From Cyrtodaria siliqua (taxonomy: Eukaryota; Mollusca; Bivalvia; Adapedonta; Hiatellidae), in NCBI GenBank assembly GCA_037043455.1, contig JAWPHD010001433.1:186001-250000 (forward strand): a stretch of DNA of 64,000 bases. The letters run 5' to 3'. Both the position numbers and the translations under genes were made by a program. The first letter of the stretch is position 1; each line of letters starts with the position of its first letter. The notes under the pieces were generated by a model. That model did not search any database. It saw only the letters and a list, made by a program, of their open reading frames with translations, and was not told where the DNA came from. Positions 1-11,600 of this stretch are shown here, piece by piece.

Positions 1-1118
1 TGTCCAGTCAATAACTCTGGCATTCCTGGACGGATTTTCAAATTACTTGGCACAAGTGCTCACCACAATAAGACGATGTGTCGAGCACAAATCCAGGTCT
101 GTGGCCCCAAGGTCGGGTCACACTTAGAGGTCAAAGGTCAAATTGTGTGAGACGATAACTCTGGCATTCCTGGATGGATTTTCAAATAACTTGTTTTAAT
201 TATTGATTTTTTTATTTTTTCATTAAATTTGTTTTTTCATTTATTTCTTACTATCTTGTGATATTTTTTTTTATTTTTATTTTTTTTAAATATTTTTTCA
301 TTATTTTTGTTTTGTTTTAATATATATATTTTTATATATATATATATATATATTTATTTTTTTTTAATTATTTTTAAATATATCTGTTGGTTTCATATTG
401 CTCCAAGGTCAAGGTCACACTTACGGCAAAGTCTATTGAAATTATCAACGCAGTTGTACAAGAAAATATGATACGTATCGCGATACAGTTCTTGTATTGC
501 AATATATCACGATACTTTTTTTGGATGCGATACCCAGTACTAGATATTTATCACCTTCCGTGGTAGTTCTAGTTGTTTTAATGAATCAAAATACGGACAT
601 TTTCCCATCATATCGAAATTCTTCTGAACATTTTATTTCCTCAACTGAAGCACATTGTGTATCTGGACAATCATAATAAGCCATAAATCGTCAGAAAATT
701 TGAAAGGAACAAATGGCAGGGCAGCCTTTTGTTCAAGATTTTGTTTCGATCATAAATTTTAAATTACAGAAAAAGCATAAAACAGATATTTCTTACAGAA
801 TATCCATAAAATAGTGATGTTTATATAAAGGAAAGGCTTGTGGGCAGAGTGTTGGGATGGTATATAAGTGGCTTGGTATAGAGTCCTAAGCCCAGAAATT
901 TCTCAAACCTATATTGCTAAGAATACTCTTTGACAAGTGTTTCGGCTTCCAAAATGCCATTCAGTGAAAAGAATGTGTAACTGGTCAGAAAATAAAGGTT
1001 TAACATGATAATATATTGATACAGAACTTGATTTGAAACAGTAAAACATGTCTTAAAATCATATTAATTTCTTCACTAAAGGTACCACTTTTTGACACTA
1101 GAGTAGATTTATGGCCCT
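1..1118. repeat. Intronic repeat and AT-rich tract upstream of first visible exon
   Basis: Positions 11-190 contain two copies of an ATAACTCTGGCATTCCTGGA module about 142 bp apart, part of a dispersed quasi-tandem repeat. From 200 to 400 the DNA is almost pure A/T with a TA dinucleotide stretch near 330-350. I see no dynein exon or other gene here. Confidence 0.55.
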
Positions 1119-1649
1119 TTAAATGTTTTGAAGGAGATGTTGCACTAATCTGGAACTAGTTTCATTTAAAAGGACTTTAAAATCCGTGAAAAAAGCTGAA
1201 CAAATTATCAAAATACCTTAAAAAATATAGGAGATATGACCTTTTGAAAATGTGCAAAAAGACTCCAATGAGGCAACCATCTTTGAATGATGACATCATT
1301 GCGTCTTTTTCCCTATCTGGAAAATAGATAATAAATAGTGTTTAAAGCAAATAAATGTATTAAATTAAAAATACAAAGTAAAATATTTATACTCCATAAA
1401 TTATGCTCTTTTTATGATTAACATGTATTTGCAGTGATATTTTTTATTTTAAATGATATCAATATGCAATAAATGGTAAAAAGGCGCAATGATGTCATCA
1501 ATCCAGGATTGCTGCCTCCACTTGAGAATTTTTGCAATTTTTTAAAAGATCATATATCCTGTATTTCTTGTGATATTTTGATAATTCTTTCAGCTTTTAA
1601 AGTCCTTTTAAATGAAGCTAGTTCCAGCATAGTGCAACAACCCATTTAA
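1119..1649. mobile_element. TTAA-flanked MITE (palindromic ends)
   Basis: TTAA occurs at 1119-1122 and 1646-1649. Between them the outer 60-80 bases are imperfect inverted repeats: on the left TTGCACTAATCTGGAACTAG, on the right (read inversely) TTGCACTATGCTGGAACTAG, then ATTTAAAAGGACTTTAAAA on both arms. An inner pair around TGATGACATCATTGCG and CGCAATGATGTCATCA continues the palindrome. No coding capacity. TTAA flanks fit piggyBac- or Kolobok-type mobilisation, which is inference. Confidence 0.72.
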
Positions 1650-2440
1650 TGCACAAACCTTGTTCGGACTAGTTCTCCTGAACCCTTGGCCAGCAGGGAT
1701 GATTAGTACCAATCGTAGTTGCGCATATCGTCGCTGTGTTCCATTTGAATGATAGTTGGCAGTTTATGGCCCCTTATACACAAACTTTGTCCAGACTAGT
1801 TCTCCTGAACCTCTGGCCTGATTTCAATGAAATTTTGTAGGGATGATCAGTGCCAAGCCTAGTTGCGCATATCGTTATGATTAAATGATATTTGGCAGAG
1901 TTATGACCCCTTATACAAAAAAAATTCCGGACTAGTTCTCCTGAACCCTTGGCCAGCAGGAATCATATCAGTACCAATCCTAGTTGCGCATGTCGTCGCT
2001 GTGTTCCATTTGAATGATTGTTGGCAGTTTATGGCCCCTTATACACAAACTTTGTCCAGACTAGTTCTCCTGAACCTCTGGCCTGATTTCAGCAAAACTT
2101 TGCAGGGATGATCAGTACCAAGCCTAGTTTGCGCCTATCATTGTCGTGTTCTGGTTATAATTGTTGGTGGAGTAATGGGACCCTTTAAAGGTTTTAATAC
2201 ACAAACTTTGTCCGGCCTAGTTCGTCTCAACCATTGGTCGGATTTCAACGAAACTTGGCATATCTTTGTCATGTTCCTGTTGAATGATTTTTGGCAGCGT
2301 TTTGACCCTTTAAAGGTTTTAATACACAAACTTTGTCCAGACTGGTTCTCCTGTGTGTGTGTGTAATTCTAAGGTTTATAGTCCGTCCGCCAACGAACAC
2401 GTCAGACTGGTTCTCCTGAACCCCTGGCCGGATTTTAACG
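1650..2440 (+). repeat. Quasi-tandem ~120-150 bp repeat modules
   Basis: Five or six degenerate modules each contain ACACAAACTTTGTCCAGACT, a TTCTCCTGAACC box, a CAGGGATGATCAGTACCAA box, a GTCGCTGTGTTCC box and TTTATGGCCCCTTA. The same module family recurs at 60080-61000. The short ORFs predicted here on both strands are artefacts of the repeat. Confidence 0.75.
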
Positions 2441-2524
2441 AAACTTGATTTGAGTGGCTACCTTATATACTTTTAGATATTCCTGCTAATTTGTTACAAT
2501 TACATTTTATCCATGCACGTATAG

Positions 2525-2652
2525 GAGCTCTTAGATGATGCTGAGTCATGTAAGAGAAGGATGGTGGCTGCCTCAGCCCTTATTGGTGGTTTGGGAGGAG
2601 AGAAGATGCGATGGACTGAACAGAGTAAACACTTTAAATCTCAGATTGATAG
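2525..2652 (+). CDS. DNAH8: Dynein exon 1 in window: stalk coiled coil, return strand
   Basis: The acceptor ...GTATAG precedes GAG. The exon reads [13 protein letters not shown]...[14 protein letters not shown]...[10 protein letters not shown], the conserved end of the antiparallel stalk just before AAA5. It ends in phase 2 (AG of an Arg codon) at donor GTACGT. The microtubule-binding tip would be encoded further 5', outside the window. Confidence 0.93.
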
Positions 2653-5600
2653 GTACGTACTGGTCGATGTTATACAATATTTCTTTTTCAAAGAATTTTC
2701 CCAAAATGAAGCTGCATCAGATATGGATAGATGTGTTTCACAATAAAGGATGTGCAGTTTGTGTGAAACAAAACAAATACTATTTATTAATGTTAATAAA
2801 CTTGTCCTTGTAGACTTAAAGCAGTGTTTACTAAATTGAAACAGGGTAGAATATTGCCCTCCCCAGCAGGTATTTCAATTTGACTGGTCGTTAAAGGGAT
2901 GACTTTATATTGCCTTTCCCAGCATTTGCCATAAAAGCTAGCAGATATAACTTACATAATAAGTTGGTATATACCAGGTTGGTTGGAGACGTACTACTGT
3001 GTACAGGCTTCCTGTCGTACTCGGGACCGTTCAATCAGGAGTTCCGTAACAAACAGATCAATAACTGGCAGAAAGAGATGAATCAGAGACGTATACCATT
3101 CACAAATGATATCAACCTAATCACAATGTTAGTGGATAATGCCACAGTAAGTAATAACAGAGGAAAAGGCTCCTTGGAAATTGTTGAGCTCAACAAGCAA
3201 AATTAAGTTGCAGACAAATTAATTTTAAAAATTAATATATTAAGTTGTTGAGCTCAGCAAGCAAAATGAAGTTGCAGACACATGTTTACAAATGAACGCA
3301 AGTTGTCGGCCGCTCAACAAGTAAAATAAAAATTGCAGATACATATTCATATATGAAAATAAGTTCCACAGTAACATGAAGATAATATTGCTGGATAACG
3401 GAGTTGAAGAAATCACTAAAGATTGATTATTATTCGAACATTGACTGCATGTTTCAGTGGCAACTAGTGTTTGCCATACTCACTTTCTTTGTCTTTATGT
3501 CACACTTTTTTCCTGTATTTCTTCTTCACAATTGATGATTCTGAACTTGGTATACATGTTTGGTTGTACTCAATGAAGATATTGATTTTAAAGTCTCTAG
3601 GTCATGGGCACAGTTAAGTAAAATCGAGTTATGTCTCCCCCCACGAAGTGGAGGAGACATAATGTTTTTGCTGTGTGTCTGTCCGTCTGTCACAAATGTT
3701 GTCGCCGCTACTCCTCCTAAGCCGTTTGTTGAATTCCGCCGAAAATTGACAGAAAGCATCGGTATAATGTCTAGTTGTGCATACATATATCGCATTTGTG
3801 TTTCAGTTCGATGAATTTTGACGGAGTTGTGGTCTTGGGTGTTTACAACAATAAAATAATTGAATTGGATTAAGACCTCTCCAAACATCGACTAGCACAA
3901 CACATGATAAAAAAAAAATACTGTCAAAAGAAACATTCAATTTCTGTCTTACATGAATAGTTTAAACTTGTAATATCAAAAGAGCAATTAAAACCAAAAG
4001 CGAACATTGTCAAAGCCAGTTTGAGCACAATTTTTTCAATTCTAATCTGTTAGCTCTTCAACATGTTCAAAAGGAAAAATTCATTTGTTGTTTAATATTT
4101 AAAATTTACAATACTTAAGAGAGTTTATAACAGATTTCTTTGATGTCTACAGAGGCCTGGATCTACGAGATCTACAAGATCTGGGGTCTTGAGCCGATTG
4201 ACGTCTTTTGAAATTTCTCTAGCTTTTGTGGCTGCCATGTGTTTTGTGGCTCGAGTTCACTGGGACTAGCCATGTGTATTTTGTTTTGTTTCACTGTAGA
4301 TTGGAGAATGGAACATACAGGGTCTGCCCAACGATGACTTGTCCATCCAGAATGGTATTATTACAACCAAGGCTACCAGGTACCCGCTGCTCATCGACCC
4401 TCAGGGTCAAGGCAAAATATGGATAAAAAATAGAGAGAAAGAACGAGAACTTCAGGTAAGATTGTTTTAAGCATCTTAATTGCCACAAATGTTACAATTC
4501 TTGATCTTTGATGCTTATGTTTAGCTAAATGTAAAATAAAGTTAATATTTAACAATTTAAAAAACAACACAATGCAATGGCTGCCAGAATGGAAATCAGC
4601 AAGGTTAAGACATGGCGAAAGTTTAGAGACCAACACAATCGTGATAATCATATTCCACACAAAGCATCTTCTAGTATTTGACATGGAGTATCCTATATGT
4701 ACAAGTTAATGGCCCTTGAGTCAAAATGGTTCCACTCCAGAGTTCACAGGATTAAGAGAGAGATAGATTAAGAAAAATCTTAAAAAATGTCTTATTTTCA
4801 CAAAAAAATATGAGCTTAAAAAAGTTATTTTCACATAAAACATCTTTTATTAATAAAAAAAAAAGGCGTATTAGCATATTTATGGTCAACTGTAATAATT
4901 TTATTCTCTGAAACCAATTACGCAGCTATTGCAATTCTTAGCTCGACTATTTGAAGAATAGTGTGAGCTATCCTACTCACCATGGCGTCGGCGTCCCCAG
5001 CTTCACCTTAAAACTTTTGTGCCATAGATTTATAACTTCAATACTACTGAAGCTATTGTATTAAAACTTTATACTAATGTTACTCATCAAATTCTGCACC
5101 TTACACAACAATCCCCATAACGCTTCCTTACATTTTGACAAAGTTATGGCCCTTTGATTGTCATGTCTTTACCTAAAAGTATTTGTGCAATAGAATTATA
5201 ACTTTAAAACTACTAAAGCTATTGTATTAAAACTTTATACTAATGTTTCTCATCAAATTCTGCACCTTATCCAACAATCCCCATAACTCTTCCTTTCATT
5301 TTGACAAAGTTATGGCCCTTTGATTGTCTTGTCTTTACCTTAAAGTTTTTGTGCAGTAGATTTATAACTTCAAAAATGTATTGCATCAAAATGTTAAAGT
5401 AATGTTTCACATCAAATTCTGTACCTTATCCAACAATCCCCATAACTTATAATAATCTATTCATTTTGATAAAATTATGGCCCCTGAATTGGTATAAAAT
5501 GTCATTTTTACATAGAAGTATATAGGAAAAACACTTCACAATCTTCTTCTACGAAACAAAAAGGGCTGCAGCTTATATATTTTGTATGTAGCATCATTTA

Positions 5601-8600
5601 GTAGTCCTCTGCTCTAGTAGTCCTCTACCAAGTTTGCTCAAATGGTGACCCTGGGTTCAGAATTGGGGCCGCCCCGGGGGTCACAAGAGGTGCAACATGA
5701 GGGTATAGGTGGGCCCCCTGAGTCAACTTAGTAACCGTTGAGATCCCCACCCTATAATCATATATACATTTACTAGACATGAACAGACAGATACAACCAT
5801 CCAACAGCATAGACACCGGGTTGCTGCCCCACCCCTGGGGACATAGCCCCTCGGTCATAACTTGAAAACCATTGAGATCCCCACCATATAACCATATATA
5901 CACTCACTGGGCATGAACAGACGGATACAACCACCCAACCAGCATAATAGCCCAAACTCCTTCCCCACCCATGGTGACATAGCCCCTGGGTCATAACTTG
6001 TAATCCGTTAAGATCCTCACCATATAACCATATATACACTTACTGGGCATGAACAGATGGATATAACCACCTAACCAGCATAGACCCCCACCCCTGGGGA
6101 CATAGCCCGTCGGTCATAACTTGGAAACCATTGAGATCCCCACCCTACATCCATATATACACTTACTGGGCATGAACAGACGGATACAACCACTCAACCA
6201 GCAAAGACCCCAATCTCCTTCCTGGGGACATAGCCTCTGGGTCATAATTTGGAAACCGTTAAGATCCCTACCCTATAACCATAAATTATATACACCTACC
6301 GGACATGAAATAGTCGAGCTACACTGTCCTCCGACAGCTCTTGTTAAAGTTTTTACTTGAATTATCGAATACATGTAGATTGAATTTTGTAATCCATTTG
6401 GATCCAAAATGGCATATATGGTTAAATGGACGTTTTGTTTATTTTAGAGAGACAGAGTCAAGTAATTATGCTCCCCTTCGAAGAAGGTCGGTTGGTCAGT
6501 CAGTCCATCTGTCCCGAAATCTTGTCTTTGAAATAACTCAAGAACAGCTGTCACTACAAACTCTAAACTTGGCGTGAATGTTTGTGTCATAGTCTAGTTG
6601 TTTACCTCCCCTTTTGGGTAGATTCGCATAAGAAATGTGGTTGCCATGGAAACAAAACATGTAAAAAATCACTAAAAACTGCTCGTCTTCACAATAACTC
6701 AAGAACATCTGGCACTACAAACTCAAAACTTGGCAGGAATGTTTGTGTCATGGTCATTAAAGGGGGGCATATATGTTTTACAAACTTCTTGTTTAGTTAC
6801 AGTTTGAAAATTACGCATGCTTGGGTTGAATTCAACTAGAATGTTGAAGAAAATTTGGAATGTTGTTTGCATCTTTTGTAGGTAACCTCCCTGAACCACA
6901 AGTATTTCCGCACCCACCTGGAAGATGCCTTGTCCCTTGGTCGACCTCTGCTGATAGAGGATGTAGAAGAGGATCTTGATCCAGCCCTAGACAACGTACT
7001 CGAGAAAAACTTTATTAAATCTGGCTCTACTTTCAAGGTTGGTATTTATAGTCTGTTATACAATTACCATAAGATCCGGTAAAAATAGCTGTGTTTCCAC
7101 AAACCCACCCACCTGAAATTAAAATTGCCATCCATTTTTAAGTGGGTTTTTTTGGGCCCCACTACAATTATAGAGGAACATACAGTGTTACCCATGTCCA
7201 AATTTCATTAGTTCTATATCTAAGTCGTCAATTACACTAGACATTTCAAACTGCATACCCAGATACATCTAGATTATGTCTATACATTCATGCCAAAAGG
7301 AGGTCACCATGGCCTATCTTGATCTACCTTTTATACTATATTGATACTTCGTTGATTTCCCTTACTACATACACATGCAGGACGAATCTAGATTAGATCT
7401 ACAATCCTACTAAAAGTAGGTAACCATGACCGACATATCATTGATTTTGGTGGAAGATTTACATTAGCTCCATCATCAGTAGCCCTAGACTCTTTAAACT
7501 TTTTACATATCTCCATTTGCATCTTAACCCAAGGAATGTTGTTACACATGTCCAATAACACTGTCTTCCATTTTGGCGGAGTTATGCCCTCTTTTATAAA
7601 ACCTAGTTAGATTGTACTTACTGAAATAAGCGCATAGCAGGCGACACAAGTGTTCCATGGCAGGGCTTCTAAAATCGCCGGTTTATCGGTTCCCAGACCG
7701 AAATCTGTTTCTCCGGACCGTTTTTCTTTTCAAAATCTCTGTTTAAATCGGTCCCAGATATTTTATCTATCGGTCGTTAAAAAATCTACAATTGCCCTTC
7801 ACACTCCTTCTAATATCCTAAAATATGCCTTGCGGCAATATTCTTTGATCCATAACACGATTGTTTGTCACTCGCTGTGCGAAAGTAGGTCAATTTGGTC
7901 AATTTGGACTAAACCATTACCGATAGTAGGGAGTTTTCCGGAAGAGTCTATAGCCAGGTAGCATGCCTTTGATGTGTGATCAGTGAAAGTATATCACGCG
8001 TTCTGTCGGTTCACTGAAGTGAGTGTTACCGTCTGTAATTTCTTTGATATACCGTAAGTCGTAAGGTGTTAGCCTGTTTGCTTGTGTCGGTTGGTTTTTT
8101 TAAGTGGCCAAAGCTGGGACTGAAATTAGTTTGCGTCATTAAAAAAAATTAAAATACCGAGATGTGTTAATTGTTTGTTTGATTTTTTTTTTTACAATAA
8201 CTTTAAAGGGACAATGTCCGTAAGTAAGCAGATATTGAGCATAACCAAATAACTGTCTCACTTTTATTCAGTGACATATATACTTGAAAACATGAGCATA
8301 GACACTAAGAAGTCTGTAGTAATACATTCGTGAGTTTGAAAAAAAAAGCTTAAATTATTATTTGTAAATAAAGTGGGACCCACCGTATTTACCTTTTCTG
8401 CGATCACGTGACTTCCATTAGCGCATTAGGTTTTCACCATAGTATTTAATGCGCAATGTGTATAGCCCGCTTAGCTCAGTCGGGAGCTGGGTCGACCACT
8501 TTACGCTCACTATGGTTTCTCTTTTTTTTGTACCGCGATTGAATTCCGTCAAACAATCCTGCTTTAATTAGTAAATATGTCGACCACTTTACGCTCACTA

Positions 8601-11600
8601 TTATTACCGCGAGTGTAATTTTAGTTTGGGCTGTGAGTTCAAACGCCCGAAATGGTTTCTCTTTTTTTTGTACCGCGATTGAATTCTGTCAAACAATCCT
8701 GCTTTAATTAGTAAATATTTCAGCCCGAGGTATGTGTTTTTATCGGAACCGAGGCTCTGTGTGTAATGTTTGCGAACATAATTAGTGTGTGTTTTATAAG
8801 CTAAAAGTTACGGACAGTGTCCCTGTATAATATTAATGACATTAATTAAGGAAAGTGATCAAACCTGACACCGTTTTTTTTTTAAGTCGGACCGAAATTG
8901 TTTGCGTTAGTCGTAACATTTGGTATTAATTAAGCTAATTGATGAAAAACGATATTACTCAAATTTATGTAAAATCGTATATAATCCGCTAGTCCGCGCG
9001 TGTTAGTCCGCGTTTTATACCTACCTGGTTTATTAGACACTTCCGGTTCAATTCCTCAAATGATCAACAATTTTAATATTGAGTGAAAATTATTCATTCA
9101 GTAAAGCGAAGACATGATGTCAGTCATTAAAATGTACAAATTGAGATAAAGTAAGTTATAAATAATACAAATATAATACAAACATACATTTTAAGTAGTT
9201 CTCTATATCAATGACTAAACAGAAAAAAGGCATGGTGCAGCTGACATGGTGGGTGGGGTACGGCGATTTTAGTGATTTTTTCAAAATAAGTGCGATTCTA
9301 ACGGCAGTAAAAAACCTGGACCGATTTGCATTTTAAAATTTTAGAAGCCCTGTTCCATGGAACACCCTTCTCGTTTCACTCCATTGATTCCTCTTCAGGT
9401 CTTTCAGTGGAACACCCTTCTCGTTTCACTCCATTGATTCCTCTTCAGGTCTTTCAGTGGAAAACCCTTCTCGTTTCACTCCATTGATTCCTCTTCGGGT
9501 CTTTCAGTGGAAAACCCTTCTCGTTTCACTCCATTGATTCCTCTTCAGGTCTTTCAGTGGAAAACCCTTCTCGTTTCACTCCATTGATTCCTCTTCAGGT
9601 CTTTCAGTGGAAAACCCTTCTCGTTCCACTCCATTGATTCCTCTTCAGGTCTTTCAGTGGAAAACCCTTCTCGTTCCACTCCATTGATTCCTCTTCAGGT
9701 CTTTCAGTGGAAAACCCTTCTCGTTTCACTCCATTGATTCCTCTTCAGGTCTTTCAGTGGAAAACCCTTCTCTTTTCACTCCATTGATTCCTCTTCAGGT
9801 CTTTCAGTGGAAAACCCTTCTCGTTTCACTCCATTGATTCCCCTTCAGGTCTTTGATTGACTTTCTTATTCAGCAATAACCCTGGACTTTTCAAACTTCC
9901 CATACAGATATATCTAGAAGTTGACCAGTAGCCGTAGACTCATCAAACTCCCTACACGGGTACATCTAAATGAGCATAATATATTCATACCGTAAGAAAC
10001 TCACCAGATTACTTGACCTTCCTTGACACTTCATTGACACCCATTAAGATTGTTGATTAACTCCTGTTTCCAAGCAATCCAGAGCTTTTCTTCAAACTCC
10101 AAACTAAAATACATCTGCCAGTGGATGATTTCCAAACATAATATGAAAAGTAGGTCAACACGTTTACAATTTATTGATTCCTGTAAAGGCGGTCTTTACG
10201 GTTGGTTATCACCAATAGCCTTAAAGTCTTTTAACTCCATACACAACTGCATTTACATCTTGCAAACAAAATCAATGCATTCATCAACACTTGATGCTGT
10301 TGACTTGACTTACTCTGTTTGCACAGCTGGCATCCATGTCCCATTGATACATTTTCTGAATGTATATACAAAATGTACTGACAATAATATTTTTTTTAGA
10401 TCTGTGCATAGTGCACCTTGTCATCATATATAATTAACTAGGACATAGGTAGATGTCAAATCTTTCTTTTGTGGTAAGAACCAGACAAACTAAAAATTGT
10501 CAGTATGCCCATTAAAATGCCAAATGAAAGATTTAACACAGTTGTTCGCTCAACTTATGGGATGGTAAATTGTCCATCGCCTGCCTATTACCGGTAGCTC
10601 ATTTTTGTTCACGTGATTACTTTCATCTGTTTCAAATTTTCACCATTTTTGGGTGAGTTTCACAATGAGCAAAATTGAATTTTTTTTTTTTTAAAAACGT
10701 GTCACTTTCGAGGGCTGATCAAATAATACTTGGACTTTTTTGATATCGCACTAATTTATTGACGTAAACCTTTAAGATTCTTATATGTTGCAATCCAACT
10801 CATAAAAAATCAAATGATTTAAATAAAAAATTGATACAATGTCTAGTTACCCTACAATGAATGGTTTAGTAGGGTTGAGAAACCCATCTCGGAGCAGTCC
10901 AAATTGTGACGTCTTTATTTTATAACTACATTTCGAGAATGGCTAAATAAAAGGAAAATCGTTGGCAAAAACACCCAAAACTAAAGTAGCATTGTCACTG
11001 GTATTCCAAAATCACAATTATGAAATTTTATGAATATTGTACAAGGAGAACTCTGATAAATATAAATAAGTTGACGAACACTTTATTGCTTTTAAGTTGA
11101 AATTGACGATATCAGAAAAAATCACGGAGCGCTAAAATGTTAATAATATTAAATTAAGTGAACTTTTAATAAAACAAAAAAGTTTTTACAAAATTGAAAT
11201 ACAAAAACTTAAAATTTTAAAATCGTACATATTTTCTTCAAAATATATATGTTAATAATTTAAGAATACCAATATATGTTCAATAAATATGTCTTTTGGA
11301 ATGACTATGCTGTTTGTTTTCGAAATACTTTGAATATTTATGTTAAATTTGGTCGAATTCATATGATCTCGTTCCGAAGCTGTGATACACTTATAAAACA
11401 TGATTATACAACAATGCTGTAAAATATTTATTTAATGCAAACTATGACTAATTCAATAATCTAATTAAATAACAATTACATTTGTTATTTATAGCATTTT
11501 TCATCATTTAGAAAGGGAGGTTATTGTTGGTTTTCAAGGCGACGTCATAGTACACAAATGGCATGCTCCGTGGCGGCTACAGTAGGGTTGTAAAAACTCG

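Noticed and set aside
3526..3888. 120-codon minus-strand frame as a gene
   Set aside because: It crosses a repeat head (stem-loop and GTCTGTCCGTC tract) present elsewhere in the window.
8464..8660. Functional tRNA gene
   Set aside because: A- and B-box-like motifs are present, but the spacing is too long and no matching acceptor stem or anticodon arm is evident.
9361..9855. Regular 50-bp direct repeats resembling a CRISPR array
   Set aside because: Units are contiguous and near-identical over their whole length, with no variable spacers; the genome is clearly eukaryotic.
10050..10433. 127-codon open frame as a gene
   Set aside because: It spans diverged repeat modules, has no recognisable domain and no splice or promoter context.
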